A DNA stretch of 64,000 nt, taken from contig CANQTF010000002.1 of the NCBI GenBank assembly GCA_947626745.1, forward strand, positions 62,001-126,000, given 5' to 3'. Positions 18,288 to 26,985 of the stretch are shown in pieces. A model generated the notes under the pieces. It did not search any database. It had not been told where the DNA came from and saw only the letters and a program-made list of their open reading frames with translations. The stretch's first letter is position 1. The number at the start of each line of letters is the position of its first letter. Source of the DNA: an uncultured Lachnospiraceae bacterium (lineage in GTDB: Bacteria > Bacillota > Clostridia > Lachnospirales > Lachnospiraceae). The translations under genes and the position numbers were made by a program.

Positions 18288-18694
18288 AAAATGCTGAAAA
18301 AGCAGCCGGTCATAGAACAGTAAATGTAGTCTGCAAATTAAAATTCTGCCATTTTAGAATTGGCAGATGTGACATGAAAAATGCTACCGGCGGCAGCGGG
18401 CGGATCATGCCTTGAAGATACCGGAATCTTACAGCGAGAGTGCAGGAGGGAGATCATTATGTGGAACAGAAGAAAGATACGAACTTACCTTCCCGCGTGG
18501 AAGCGGCGGACAGGGATGCTGATCTGCAGAAGTTTGCCGATTTTTTGTCGGAGATGATAGCAAGACATGCAGTATTGTGGAAAAGAGAAGAAAAAGTAAG
18601 TTTTTGTTACTGTTTCATGCCTTGCAAAAGAACTTTCGCCTTCTATTGATAATATTTCGGTATGCCGATATAATATATAGAAGAGGAAGAGGCA
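18288..18694. other. Intergenic region with a direct-repeat copy and a possible tiny ORF
   Basis: About 400 bases between the chimeric gene and the XRE regulator. It holds copy 1 of a 66-bp direct repeat (18363-18428), a 7-bp inverted repeat (TCTGCCA/TGGCAGA at 18345-18367), and an open frame from GTG 18461 to 18649 (62 codons, amphipathic start, behind AGGAGGG at 18445-18451). The frame has no recognised relative and may not be a gene. Confidence 0.4.
18363..18428. repeat. 66-bp imperfect direct repeat, copy 1
   Basis: Shares a 66-base unit with 23459-23524 in the same orientation, with a handful of mismatches by eye; the longest identical core is the segment around CATGAAAAATGCTACCGGCG. 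The two copies bracket the toxin-antitoxin and restriction-modification genes. GC-richer than its surroundings, so it may be a relic of one gene or element present twice. Confidence 0.75.
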
Positions 18695-19123
18695 ATGATA
18701 GAAAGGTTATTAAAGAAACAGAACATGACAAAATACCGACTTGCGGTAGAAGCGGGTATTCCTCACGCTACACTGAATGACATATGCAGCGGAAAAACCA
18801 GACTGGAAAAATGTAGTGCAGAAACGGTATATAAATTAGCAAAGGTATTGGGTGTTTCTATGGAGATGCTGACAATTACAGCAATACAGAATGCAGAAAG
18901 AGAACGTGCTTACGAGCATGGTCTGCCGGAATATCTGCAGCATGATTTAGATGCCTACAAGGAAGGCCTGAAAAGTAAATCTGATTTACTGGACTGTTTG
19001 TGGGGAGAATTGTACGGAAGCATTAACATAGCAGAAATTAATGATGGAGCAATTACGAAAGAACATGCAGAATTCTTGCGAAACAAATATCTTTTCGGAG
19101 GAAAACATGACAGGAACGATTGA
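18695..19123 (+). CDS. XRE-family HTH antitoxin-like regulator
   Basis: 142 aa. Residues 1-65 form a helix-turn-helix (MIERLLKKQNMTKYRLAVEA, then IPHATLNDICSGKTRLEKCS). The rest is the short helical domain (LPEYLQHDLDAYKEG, ITKEHAEFLRNKYLF) seen in XRE partners of HipA-like kinases in Firmicutes. Such proteins repress their own operon and neutralise the toxin. Here the toxin gene that should follow is reduced to a short remnant whose start overlaps the end of this gene, so the antitoxin is orphaned. GAGGAAGAGGC precedes the ATG. Confidence 0.78.
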   Translation: MIERLLKKQNMTKYRLAVEAGIPHATLNDICSGKTRLEKCSAETVYKLAKVLGVSMEMLTITAIQNAERERAYEHGLPEYLQHDLDAYKEGLKSKSDLLDCLWGELYGSINIAEINDGAITKEHAEFLRNKYLFGGKHDRND

Positions 19124-19214
19124 TTTTACAAACTGCAGGAAGATTTTAGGAAGGGCATGGGTTGAAATTTTTCGTCTTAATTATTGTACAAACATGGATT
19201 TTTGCGTATACTAA
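19107..19214 (+). pseudogene. 5' remnant of a HipA-like toxin kinase gene
   Basis: An ATG at 19107 behind GGAGG overlaps the antitoxin stop by 17 bases, the classic arrangement of a toxin-antitoxin operon. The product begins MTGTIDFTNCRKILGRA, which resembles the N-terminus of HipA-type kinases (an I-D-F-x-x-C start followed by a G-K/R-x segment). After about 17 residues the similarity ends and a stop comes at 19214; the remaining 300 or so codons are missing. A second toxin-antitoxin pair starts 30 bases later, so the deletion may have been caused by its arrival. The identification rests on a short stretch. Confidence 0.45.
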
Positions 19215-19243
19215 GGTTAAGAAAAGAAAAAGGAAGTGAGCGT

Positions 19244-19411
19244 ATGTTAGCTGCAAAGGCACAAAATACGGCAGAAGTGGATGATACAGCGAAACTGGAG
19301 TTTTACAGGCTGATCGGAGAAGGCTATAAAGCAATGCAGGATGGACGCACAAGTACAATAGAAGAAGTAAGAGAAAAAATAGACCAAAGGAGAAAAGGCC
19401 GGCGTGGCTAA
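19244..19411 (+). CDS. Small antitoxin of a RelE/ParE-type pair
   Basis: 55 aa, helical and charged (EVDDTAKLEFYRLIGEGYKA, then STIEEVREKIDQRRKG). AGGAAG at 19231-19236 precedes the ATG at 19244. It overlaps the toxin start by 8 bases, as is usual for such pairs. Short antitoxins of this sort bind the toxin with their C-terminal half; no DNA-binding motif is obvious in the N-terminus, so autoregulation cannot be asserted. Confidence 0.7.
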   Translation: MLAAKAQNTAEVDDTAKLEFYRLIGEGYKAMQDGRTSTIEEVREKIDQRRKGRRG

Positions 19412-19724
19412 TGTAGTGTTTACTGAACCGGCAGAGTATGACCTGCTGGATATAGAATACTATATTTTTGTTGATCTTAACAATCCACAGGCATCTGAAA
19501 GAATAATAGATGGCATATTGGACGCGGCAGAAAGTCTGAAAGATTTCCCGGGAGACCATCCGCTATTGGACGATGAGTTATTGTGTCGTATGGGATTACG
19601 GATGACGCGCTTTGATAATTACAACATTTTTTACTATTACAATGAGCAGCAGGATATAGTGTACATAATCAGAGTTTTATATAATAAAGCAGACTGGAAG
19701 AATATCCTAAAAAGGGAAATATAG
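19404..19724 (+). CDS. RelE/ParE family toxin
   Basis: 106 aa with the ParE/RelE fold layout: VVFTEPAEYDLLDIEYYI (first strand and long helix), ASERIIDGILDAAESLKDFP, and the C-terminal beta strands GLRMTRFDNYNIFYYYNE and DIVYIIRVLYNKADWKNIL, where the last strand carries the R-x-x-x-x-x-D/W residues typical of the family. RelE members cut mRNA on the ribosome and ParE members poison gyrase; the two cannot be separated here. The GTG start at 19404 lies inside the antitoxin gene and gives translational coupling. Confidence 0.85.
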   Translation: MANVVFTEPAEYDLLDIEYYIFVDLNNPQASERIIDGILDAAESLKDFPGDHPLLDDELLCRMGLRMTRFDNYNIFYYYNEQQDIVYIIRVLYNKADWKNILKREI

Positions 19725-20105
19725 TTTTTATAATATGACGCGAAAATGTCTCCAAGTCAAGAGTGTGATTTGGGGGCGTTCTTATATCAGCCTCAATATA
19801 CGAGTCACTTGAAAGAAAGTATACAATGGGCAATGCAGACTGGTTATGGCTGGTGAATGAGAAAAGATTTTACAATTCTTATCTTTTCTGTGGAAGGTGC
19901 ATCTTTATTGCACACCCAAGGCATGTAGAGACGGTAGTATTGATGTCACATCGAGGCCCTTGAAAATAAAGAAATTTTTGGTAACATCCAAATGAGACAC
20001 TCGTTCCAAAGTGTGTTTTATTATAATGAGGAAACATATTAATCACAACAATGTAAAGAAGATTGGGTTAGTGATATAAATGATAAGAGTTGCGAGGGAA
20101 AAAAG
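19725..20105. other. Intergenic region before the restriction-modification gene
   Basis: About 380 A+T-rich bases. No gene, RNA or clear terminator is seen. It presumably contains the promoter of the restriction-modification gene; no controller (C-protein) gene is present. Confidence 0.5.
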
Positions 20106-23100
20106 ATGATTACAGAATCCAATTTCAAAAAATTACTGTTCTTTCTAGGCTTCACAGTTAACGGTGAACTTTACGAGAAAAAGTTCCCGCATTTTGGAAC
20201 ATCTATGAGTGTGGATTTTTCAAATTCAAAAAAGAAACTTTATTATCCGGATGCTATAAAGGGAAAAGAACGGAATGACAGATTTGATGCTCCTGAGAAT
20301 TTTGTTGTTTTTGAATGTGTAAATCGTCTTCTTGAAAAAGGCTATCGTCCAGAACATATCGAGTTGGAGAGAGAATGGCATCTGGGGCATGATGCAAAAA
20401 GTGGACGTGCTGATATTTGCGTAACGGATGAAAAAGGCTCTATGCTTTTTATCGTTGAATGCAAGACTTGGGGCAGAGAGTTTGATAAGGCGTTAAGCGA
20501 TATGAAAAATGACGGTGCGCAACTATTCTCATATTGGCAGCAGGAGCAATCGTGTAAATGGCTTGTTTTGTATGCATCAGACTTAAAGAGTGATGTCATT
20601 GAATATAAGGCGCCGACCATTGACTGTTCGGATGACGAAAATATTCTCCTTCTTGCAAAGAAAGATAACTCCATAAAACTCTACCGTGATGCACATACTG
20701 CGCCAGAAAAGCACGAGGCGTGGAAGGAAACCTATGCCAGTCAAATTCATGATGATCTGATTTTCTCTGAAGATTCTATTGCATATAAAATTGGTGTTAA
20801 ACCGCTGCTGAAAAAGAAACTGCGCGATTTTACGCCGGATGATAAGATTGTAAATAGATTTGAAGAAATATTGCGACATAACAATGTCAGCGATAAAGAA
20901 AATGCCTTTAACCGTTTAATTGCTTTATTCATATGCAAACTTGTTGACGAAAGCACGAAAGGTAAAGATGACGAGGTTGAATTCCAGTATAAACAGGGAA
21001 CGGATACATACGAAACTTTGCAGGATCGTCTCCAGCGTTTACATCGTGACGGCATGGAGACATTCATGCGTGAAGAGATATATTATGTGTCTGCAGATTA
21101 TCCTGAGTGGCTGTTTTCAACCTATACCGGATCAAAGAGGAAAAAGGCCATAGAGGACTTACAGAATACGATTCGTATTTTAAAGTTCTATTCTAACAAT
21201 GATTTTGCATTTAAAGATGTCCATAATGAGGAATTGTTTTATCAGAATGGGAAAATACTCGTTGAAATGGTGCAGCTCTTCGAAAAGTACAGAATAGTTT
21301 ATCCATCAAAGCATCAGGTTCTTGGAGATTTATTTGAACAGCTTTTGAATAAAGGATTTAAGCAGAATGAGGGACAATTCTTTACACCGATACCGATTAC
21401 CCGTTTTATCTGGGATAGTTTGCCGATAGACCGTATGGTGAAATCTGAAAGAGGCACAGTATACCCAAAAGTGATAGATTATGCTTGTGGTGCGGGACAT
21501 TTTTTAACTGAGGCTATTGAAGCTATCAATTACTTTGTACAGTCGGATGGTAATAACGCGTGGGCCAGAGATCATATTTACGGTATTGAAAAAGACTATC
21601 GTCTCGCCCGAGTAGCAAAAATATCTCTGTTTATGAACGGTGCCGGAGAAGGAAACATCATTTTCGGCGACGGCTTAGAAAATGCCCCTGACAAGGGAAT
21701 AGAAAACGGAAAATTTGATATTTTGGTTGCCAATCCGCCCTATTCGGTAAAGGACTTCAAACAACATTTACAGTTAAAGAATAACAGTTTTAAACTCCTT
21801 GATTGTATCGGATTGAACGGTGGAGAAATTGAAACGTTGTTTGTGGAGCGTATTGCGCAGCTTTTGAAGCCGAAAGGGATTGCTGCTGTAATTCTTCCAA
21901 GTTCTATTCTCTCTAACGATAGCGCAAGCTATACCGGAGCACGGGAACAAATTTTAGAGAATTTCTATATCCGTGGGATTACGGCTTTTGGCTCTAAAAC
22001 TTTTGGCGCGACGGGAACAAATACTGTCGTGATGTTTTTGGAAAAATTCAATGAACCACCAAGACAGATTGATTTGTCTTTCGATTCCGTAGCGGCTATC
22101 CTCAGTGGGGCCGAGCTTACGGAATGGAAAGATAAGGAAATACTTGAAGATTACCTTGCGCAGATTGGAGTAGATGAGGACGTATACGGCGCGTTTTTAA
22201 ATAAATGTTATTCTTTGGCTGAACTGAATGATATAGATTATTTCAAAATGTATGTTAGTGCATTTGAGGCTTCTGCGGCTGCCAAAAACCTGCAAAAAAC
22301 GAAAACATATAAAAACAAGGGTGCTAGTGAGCAAGCTGCTGCATATCTTGAGAGATTTTATAATTATGCGCTCTCTATTGAGGAAGAAAAATTATTTTAT
22401 TTCTCCTTGGTATATCGCCAGACAACCGTTATCATAACTGCTCCGGCAGATAACAAGGCGCAAAAAGATTTTCTCGGATATGACTGGTCTAACCGAAAAG
22501 GCAATGAAGGTATTCAGATAATCAGGCCTGGCGGGAAAATGTACAATGATTCCGATCGCTCGGCGGTTGGGACTCTTGCTAATGCTATCAAACAATCTTT
22601 CAACGGAATTGTTCCATTGTTTAACGAAGAACAAAAAGCATACGGGGCGGTGGTAAACACAAAAGATATGCTTGACTTTTCTCATGTGAGTTTTAATAAG
22701 GCATTGAGGATTAATAGAGAATTGTCAAAGAAAACAGTAAGCAAGTATTCTGTTCAAAGTTTGGAGAGTTTACTTGTTCCAATATTTGGGAGCACCACAA
22801 AAATTTCCAAAGAGGATATTTTGGATAGCGGAGAAATCCCTGTAATTACGCAAGAAAGAGAAAAATATATTTCAGGATATATAAATGTATCAAACCCTAT
22901 TGAAGACTTGCCATTAATTGTGTTTGGTGATCATACTTGTGTATTTAAATATGTGGATTTTAAATTTGTGAGAGGTGCTGATGGAACTCAGTTATTGAAA
23001 TTTGATGATTCTGTTATCAAGGCGAAATATTCCTATTATTATTTGAAAACTATACAGATAACGAATCAAGATAAATATGAAAGACATATGAAGTATATAA

Positions 23101-23273
23101 AGAATATACAGATCCCCGTGCCACCTTTTGCAGTGCAACAACAACTCATTGATGAATGTGAAAAAATCGATGCTGAATATAACGCTACTCGTATGTCTAT
23201 TGAAGCCTATAAACAGAGAATTGAAAGGCTGTTTGTCGAGTTAGATATTGTTAACTCTGGGGATGGAAAATAA
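20106..23273 (+). CDS. Single-polypeptide restriction-modification enzyme (type IIG-like: nuclease, N6-adenine methyltransferase, TRD)
   Basis: 1055 aa. The N-terminal domain (about 1-200) is an HsdR-like PD-(D/E)xK nuclease: HIELEREWHLG, SGRADICVTDE, LFIVECKTWG. A helical linker leads to the N6-adenine methyltransferase (about 400-650): GQFFTPIPITRF, VIDYACGAGHFLTEA (SAM motif I) and ILVANPPYSVKDF (the catalytic NPPY). The C-terminal part (about 860-1050) resembles half of a type I HsdS subunit, with a target-recognition domain and a final coiled coil (IPVPPFAVQQQLIDECEKID). One chain can therefore recognise, methylate and cut DNA. GAGGGA precedes the ATG. No partner subunit lies nearby. The recognition site cannot be read from the sequence. 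Confidence 0.87.
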   Translation: MITESNFKKLLFFLGFTVNGELYEKKFPHFGTSMSVDFSNSKKKLYYPDAIKGKERNDRFDAPENFVVFECVNRLLEKGYRPEHIELEREWHLGHDAKSGRADICVTDEKGSMLFIVECKTWGREFDKALSDMKNDGAQLFSYWQQEQSCKWLVLYASDLKSDVIEYKAPTIDCSDDENILLLAKKDNSIKLYRDAHTAPEKHEAWKETYASQIHDDLIFSEDSIAYKIGVKPLLKKKLRDFTPDDKIVNRFEEILRHNNVSDKENAFNRLIALFICKLVDESTKGKDDEVEFQYKQGTDTYETLQDRLQRLHRDGMETFMREEIYYVSADYPEWLFSTYTGSKRKKAIEDLQNTIRILKFYSNNDFAFKDVHNEELFYQNGKILVEMVQLFEKYRIVYPSKHQVLGDLFEQLLNKGFKQNEGQFFTPIPITRFIWDSLPIDRMVKSERGTVYPKVIDYACGAGHFLTEAIEAINYFVQSDGNNAWARDHIYGIEKDYRLARVAKISLFMNGAGEGNIIFGDGLENAPDKGIENGKFDILVANPPYSVKDFKQHLQLKNNSFKLLDCIGLNGGEIETLFVERIAQLLKPKGIAAVILPSSILSNDSASYTGAREQILENFYIRGITAFGSKTFGATGTNTVVMFLEKFNEPPRQIDLSFDSVAAILSGAELTEWKDKEILEDYLAQIGVDEDVYGAFLNKCYSLAELNDIDYFKMYVSAFEASAAAKNLQKTKTYKNKGASEQAAAYLERFYNYALSIEEEKLFYFSLVYRQTTVIITAPADNKAQKDFLGYDWSNRKGNEGIQIIRPGGKMYNDSDRSAVGTLANAIKQSFNGIVPLFNEEQKAYGAVVNTKDMLDFSHVSFNKALRINRELSKKTVSKYSVQSLESLLVPIFGSTTKISKEDILDSGEIPVITQEREKYISGYINVSNPIEDLPLIVFGDHTCVFKYVDFKFVRGADGTQLLKFDDSVIKAKYSYYYLKTIQITNQDKYERHMKYIKNIQIPVPPFAVQQQLIDECEKIDAEYNATRMSIEAYKQRIERLFVELDIVNSGDGK

Positions 23274-23310
23274 AATGTAATAACTAGCATGAACAATAAT
23301 AGTATTAGAA

Positions 23311-23430
23311 GATCTCTTAGAGTTTTTGGGATCATGGAAGGCATTGCACAATCCCAATTTTAAACGTATCGAATTCGGTACATTTAAACAGGATGCCAGT
23401 TCAAACGCTTATGTGTTTTCTGTGCGGTAA
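23311..23430 (+). pseudogene. Fragment of a KilA-N domain protein
   Basis: An uninterrupted frame reads SWKALHNPNFKRIEFGTFKQ followed by DASSNAYVFSVR and a stop. This resembles the start of phage-type KilA-N domains, where an FKPIEF segment is followed by an F-K-x-x-A-G-x-N-x-F segment. No start codon with a ribosome site and no C-terminal two thirds are present, so it is a relic, probably of a prophage or mobile element. Confidence 0.45.
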
Positions 23431-23458
23431 AAGCAGAGATGGACAGGCTCTGGAAAGT

Positions 23459-23524
23459 GCAGATATGCCATGAAAAATGCTACCGGCGGCAGCGGGTGCA
23501 TCATGCCTTGAAGACAACGGAATC
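23459..23524. repeat. 66-bp imperfect direct repeat, copy 2
   Basis: Second copy of the unit at 18363-18428, same orientation. Here one frame running through the repeat stays open to 23574 (ending NFFELIALFEADADR), suggesting that the repeat derives from a coding sequence, but no family is recognised. Confidence 0.7.
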
Positions 23525-23919
23525 AAATTTTTTTGAGTTGATCGCATTATTTGAAGCTGATGCGGATCGATAATGTATGTAATAGAAAAGTGCAACGGCC
23601 GTGGCACAATTAGAGAGGATGGAGCGGAGTTCGCCCGTATGATGAAAGATATCAATAGACGATGATACAGATACTGGAAAAACAGAAGTATGGGTATATG
23701 TATCCTATCGGGTTTTAATCTAGCTTCCGGCCATGCCCTTCTCGTCTAATAGACTTTTCAGATTTTCCCTATTCCATGAACACAAATCTACCCTGTATTT
23801 CAACGATGATCACATAAATAAAATTATTTCCGTAGTTTATTTTTTAAACAGCAGGGATTATAATTGATATAAAGAAATATGAAGCAATAAACTTATTCAC
23901 AGAACTAAAGGAGGATACA
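23525..23919. other. Non-coding right edge of the defence island
   Basis: About 395 bases after the second repeat copy with no intact gene. Short open stretches with gene-like composition (for example around 23574-23664) suggest decayed coding sequence. The last 100 bases are A+T-rich and should hold the promoter of the deaminase gene, whose AAAGGAGG site is at 23907-23914. Confidence 0.5.
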
Positions 23920-25560
23920 ATGGACAAAAAAACAGAATTACAATGTGGTACAAACGGACAAACGCTGTGTTATCAGGCATGTAATGTGCAGTCTGCCGCT
24001 TCTTACAGAGAGTACAAAGAAAAACTCCGGCAGTATAAGGCAGCGGATGCAGCGAAAAACATGGCGGCGGACATTACGCTGAATGCGGCGGAGAAGAGAC
24101 TCGATGAACGCATGAACCGCCTTAGAGAGCAGATGATGAACAATAAGTATGTATATGCGGTCAGGGACGCATCTGTGCAGCCGCTGTACTATCCTCCGAT
24201 CCATCCGTTTTATGACGCCAAGCGACATCTTTTGGCGAATAAGAATGCGCCGGAGTATAAACTGTTTGACCTGTTCTCCCAAATGCCAAAGGGCGGCAAC
24301 CTTCACATTCATACATCGGCGACCTTAAGTGTGGAAGCCTTTGTACAGCTTTTGGAGGAGTTTGACACCGGAAAGTTCTCCGATAACGGCGTACATGATT
24401 GGGCGGTTTATGTCCTGCAGAAGAATCAGGACAGCGCGGTGAAAAATACGCTGTATCTTGCAGACAGCCATGAACAGCCGATCCCCGTATCTGCGGCTTA
24501 TAAAAGATATTCTCAGTTGAGCAGTCGTGAGAAGGCGGATCTGATGTCCGATCTGTGTTTTATGGACGAGAGAAAGGTAACAGATACGAAATATATATGG
24601 GATGCGTTCAATGACTGCTTTTCAAGGGTCAGTGCCATACTGAACGTGAGGGCATTCTATTTTGAATATTACGTCAGATCGTTCAAGGAACTGATACGGG
24701 ATAACATTGATTATGCGGAAGTGCGGTGCGGAATTCCGCATTTTGTTGACAATAACAACAGCAGGTTCCTGCCGGGGCAGGAAGATGAGCAGACGGCCGC
24801 GGAGGACTATCCGTTCCGGCTGATCTATGATGCCTATCAGGAAGCGAAACGTATCCGCCCGGACTTTACGGCGAAGCTGATCATCTCCGGCAGCAGAAAG
24901 AAGACGCCGGAGATTGTGAAAGACGAGGTAAAGAATGTAAGATCATGGATGCAGACTTCGCCGGAAGATATACCGAAAAATTTTATCGTCGGATACGATC
25001 TGGTGAGTGAAGAAGACAGAGGATACAAGACTGATGAGTATGCGGAGGCTCTGTATGGCTCCGGCTGTGTGGGAAGCGTACCGTTTTATTTCCATGATGG
25101 AGAGAGCTGCTGGGCAGATGATGATAACATCTATTCTGCGTTTACCCTCGGTACAAGACGGATCGGACACGGCCTCAATCTATTCCGCTTTCCGTCTATG
25201 GTTGACCAAATGGAGAAGAAGGGTGTGGCGCTGGAGGTGTGCCCCATCAGCAACCAGCTTCTCCGCTATACGTCCGATCTTCGTATGCATCTGATCGGAG
25301 AGTATATCAATCGCGGGATTCCGTGCGTGATATGCTCTGATGACCCGATGATCCTTGGAAATCCCGGATTGGCATATGATTTTTGGGAAATATATCTTGG
25401 CGGTCTTCTCGGATTGCGGGAGATAAAAAAGCTGATCTTAAATTCCTATCTTTACAGCGGGATGACGGAGGAAGAAAAACAGCTTAAGATAAATGTATGG
25501 AGTCTTAAGTGGGATAGATTTGTTTCAGGGGCGGCCCAGGCAACGCCGGACGATGTTTAG
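23920..25560 (+). CDS. Adenosine deaminase family protein (ADA2/ADGF-like)
   Basis: 546 aa. The metal-dependent hydrolase barrel begins after about 115 residues with PKGGNLHIHTSATLSVEAF (the HxH zinc ligands), continues with YFHDGESCW, RRIGHGLNL (the third His region), ALEVCPISNQLL, and ICSDDPMILG with the catalytic Asp pair. The long N-terminal segment (about 1-115) and the overall length resemble ADGF/CECR1-type deaminases rather than the short bacterial Add (about 340). It would deaminate adenosine or a related nucleoside; no signal peptide is visible, so it is cytosolic. A strong AAAGGAGG precedes the ATG. It marks the return to GC-rich chromosome after the island. Confidence 0.85.
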   Translation: MDKKTELQCGTNGQTLCYQACNVQSAASYREYKEKLRQYKAADAAKNMAADITLNAAEKRLDERMNRLREQMMNNKYVYAVRDASVQPLYYPPIHPFYDAKRHLLANKNAPEYKLFDLFSQMPKGGNLHIHTSATLSVEAFVQLLEEFDTGKFSDNGVHDWAVYVLQKNQDSAVKNTLYLADSHEQPIPVSAAYKRYSQLSSREKADLMSDLCFMDERKVTDTKYIWDAFNDCFSRVSAILNVRAFYFEYYVRSFKELIRDNIDYAEVRCGIPHFVDNNNSRFLPGQEDEQTAAEDYPFRLIYDAYQEAKRIRPDFTAKLIISGSRKKTPEIVKDEVKNVRSWMQTSPEDIPKNFIVGYDLVSEEDRGYKTDEYAEALYGSGCVGSVPFYFHDGESCWADDDNIYSAFTLGTRRIGHGLNLFRFPSMVDQMEKKGVALEVCPISNQLLRYTSDLRMHLIGEYINRGIPCVICSDDPMILGNPGLAYDFWEIYLGGLLGLREIKKLILNSYLYSGMTEEEKQLKINVWSLKWDRFVSGAAQATPDDV

Positions 25561-25723
25561 AGTGTCTGCTGCCTGACATATTCGTTCCTAAGTATAGGAG
25601 AAAATCTGTCCGTAATCCATTCTTGAAGTGACGGCGGCTAACTATTATAATTATATAGTAGGATCGTACATGAGATGAGATCCGTGATGCAGCCAAAGAC
25701 TTGGGATTACGAGGATAGGACAA

Positions 25724-26569
25724 ATGACCTTAACGATCGCATTACTCCAACTCCTTCCGGGGAAAGATACGGAGCAGCAGTTACAGATCGGCACGGACGC
25801 CTGTGTGCGGGCGAAAGAAATGGGCGCGGATATCGCTTTATTTCCGGAGATGTGGAGCGACGGATACGCCATACCGCAGGACGCGGCGCTGCTTGACCGG
25901 TTGGCGGTCGCGAATGACAGCGATTTTGTGCGGCGGTTTGGAGAGCTGTCTGCCCAGCTGCAGATGGCGATAGGGATCACTTTTCTGGAAAAGCACGACC
26001 CGAAGCCGCGCAATTCCATCGTGCTGTTTGACAGACACGGAGAGCGGAAGCTGCACTATTCCAAGGTGCATACCTGTGACTTTGATGCGGAGAGGATGCT
26101 TTCGCCGGGAGAGGACTTTCAAGTGGCAGACTTGGATATCGGCGCGGGCACGGTCAGGGTCGGGAGCATGATCTGTTTTGACAGGGAATTTCCGGAGAGC
26201 GCAAGGATCCTCATGCTCAAAGGGGCGGAGGTGATCCTTGCGCCAAACGCCTGTCCGATGGAGATCAATCGTCTCGCCGCGCTGCGCACCAGAGCATACG
26301 AAAATAAGCTCGCCGTCGTTACCTGCAATTATCCCAAAGGACAGCCGGACTGCAACGGACACTCTACGGTGTTCGACGGCGTTGCGTGGCTTCGGGATGA
26401 GCCGTGTACACGCGATATGTGTATATTGGAGGCGCCGGAGCAAGAAGGGATCTTTTTGGCAAAGATCGACTTGGATATGCTGCGGGAATACCGGCGGCAC
26501 GAGGTGATGGGAGACACGTACCGCCACCCGGAAAAGTATGCGATATTGGCGGCAAAACGATCGGAGTGA
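25724..26569 (+). CDS. Nitrilase-superfamily carbon-nitrogen hydrolase
   Basis: 281 aa, standard for the superfamily. The Glu-Lys-Cys triad is visible: Glu in ALFPEMWSDGY (about residue 44), Lys in LHYSKVHTCDFD, and Cys in SMICFDREFPES. It hydrolyses amides such as omega-amides, N-carbamoyl amines or similar cytosolic metabolites; the branch is uncertain. The gap to the deaminase gene is 163 bases and to the next gene 27, so it probably leads a short operon with the ArsC/Spx-like gene and perhaps the MATE exporter. Confidence 0.9.
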   Translation: MTLTIALLQLLPGKDTEQQLQIGTDACVRAKEMGADIALFPEMWSDGYAIPQDAALLDRLAVANDSDFVRRFGELSAQLQMAIGITFLEKHDPKPRNSIVLFDRHGERKLHYSKVHTCDFDAERMLSPGEDFQVADLDIGAGTVRVGSMICFDREFPESARILMLKGAEVILAPNACPMEINRLAALRTRAYENKLAVVTCNYPKGQPDCNGHSTVFDGVAWLRDEPCTRDMCILEAPEQEGIFLAKIDLDMLREYRRHEVMGDTYRHPEKYAILAAKRSE

Positions 26570-26596
26570 TTTTTTCTATGTATAGGGAGGAACGAA

Positions 26597-26956
26597 ATGT
26601 TATTTGTATGGTACCCGAAATGCACCACATGCCAGAAGGCGAAGAAATGGCTGGAGGAGAATGGATTTTCTTTCGAGGAGCGGCACATCAAGGAGGAGAA
26701 CCCGACGGCCGATGAATTGAGGGAGTGGCACAGGCTGAGCGGTGTGCCGTTGAAACGATTCTTTAACACGAACGGTCTGCGGTACAAGGAACTGCAGCTG
26801 AAGGACAGGCTTTCCGCCATGAGCGAGGAGGAGCAGTATGCGCTTCTGGCATCGGACGGGCTTTTGGTAAAGCGGCCGATCTTGGTCGGCCCTGCGTATG
26901 CGCTTGTCGGGTTTAAAGAGGACGAGTGGAAGAGAGCGTGCGGCGTACTTTCTTAG
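26597..26956 (+). CDS. ArsC/Spx-family thioredoxin-fold protein
   Basis: 119 aa. Thioredoxin-like fold with a CTTC motif in VWYPKCTTCQKAKKWLEE (Cys at about 9 and 12), the RHIKEENPTADELREWH segment, and GLLVKRPILVG, where the family keeps the cis-Pro and an Arg. It may be a thiol reductase or a Spx/MgsR-like RNA-polymerase-binding regulator; the CxxC favours a redox-active protein. GGGAGGA precedes the ATG. No other arsenic genes are near, so an arsenate reductase role is not supported. Confidence 0.87.
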   Translation: MLFVWYPKCTTCQKAKKWLEENGFSFEERHIKEENPTADELREWHRLSGVPLKRFFNTNGLRYKELQLKDRLSAMSEEEQYALLASDGLLVKRPILVGPAYALVGFKEDEWKRACGVLS

Positions 26957-26985
26957 GATAATGCGGCGGAGTAAAGACGATAACC

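Noticed and set aside
18440-18649. Possible small protein of about 62-69 residues between the chimeric gene and the XRE regulator
   Set aside because: No family recognised, overlaps a repeat-derived region and the spacing to the ribosome site is poor; mentioned only within the intergenic entry.
19725-20105. Search for tRNA, small RNA or attachment site in this and the other long gaps
   Set aside because: No cloverleaf, integrase gene or tRNA 3' end was seen in any gap of the island.
26597-26956. Naming the ArsC-like gene as an arsenate reductase
   Set aside because: No arsenic genes nearby and a CxxC motif shared with Spx-like and other thiol proteins; left at family level.
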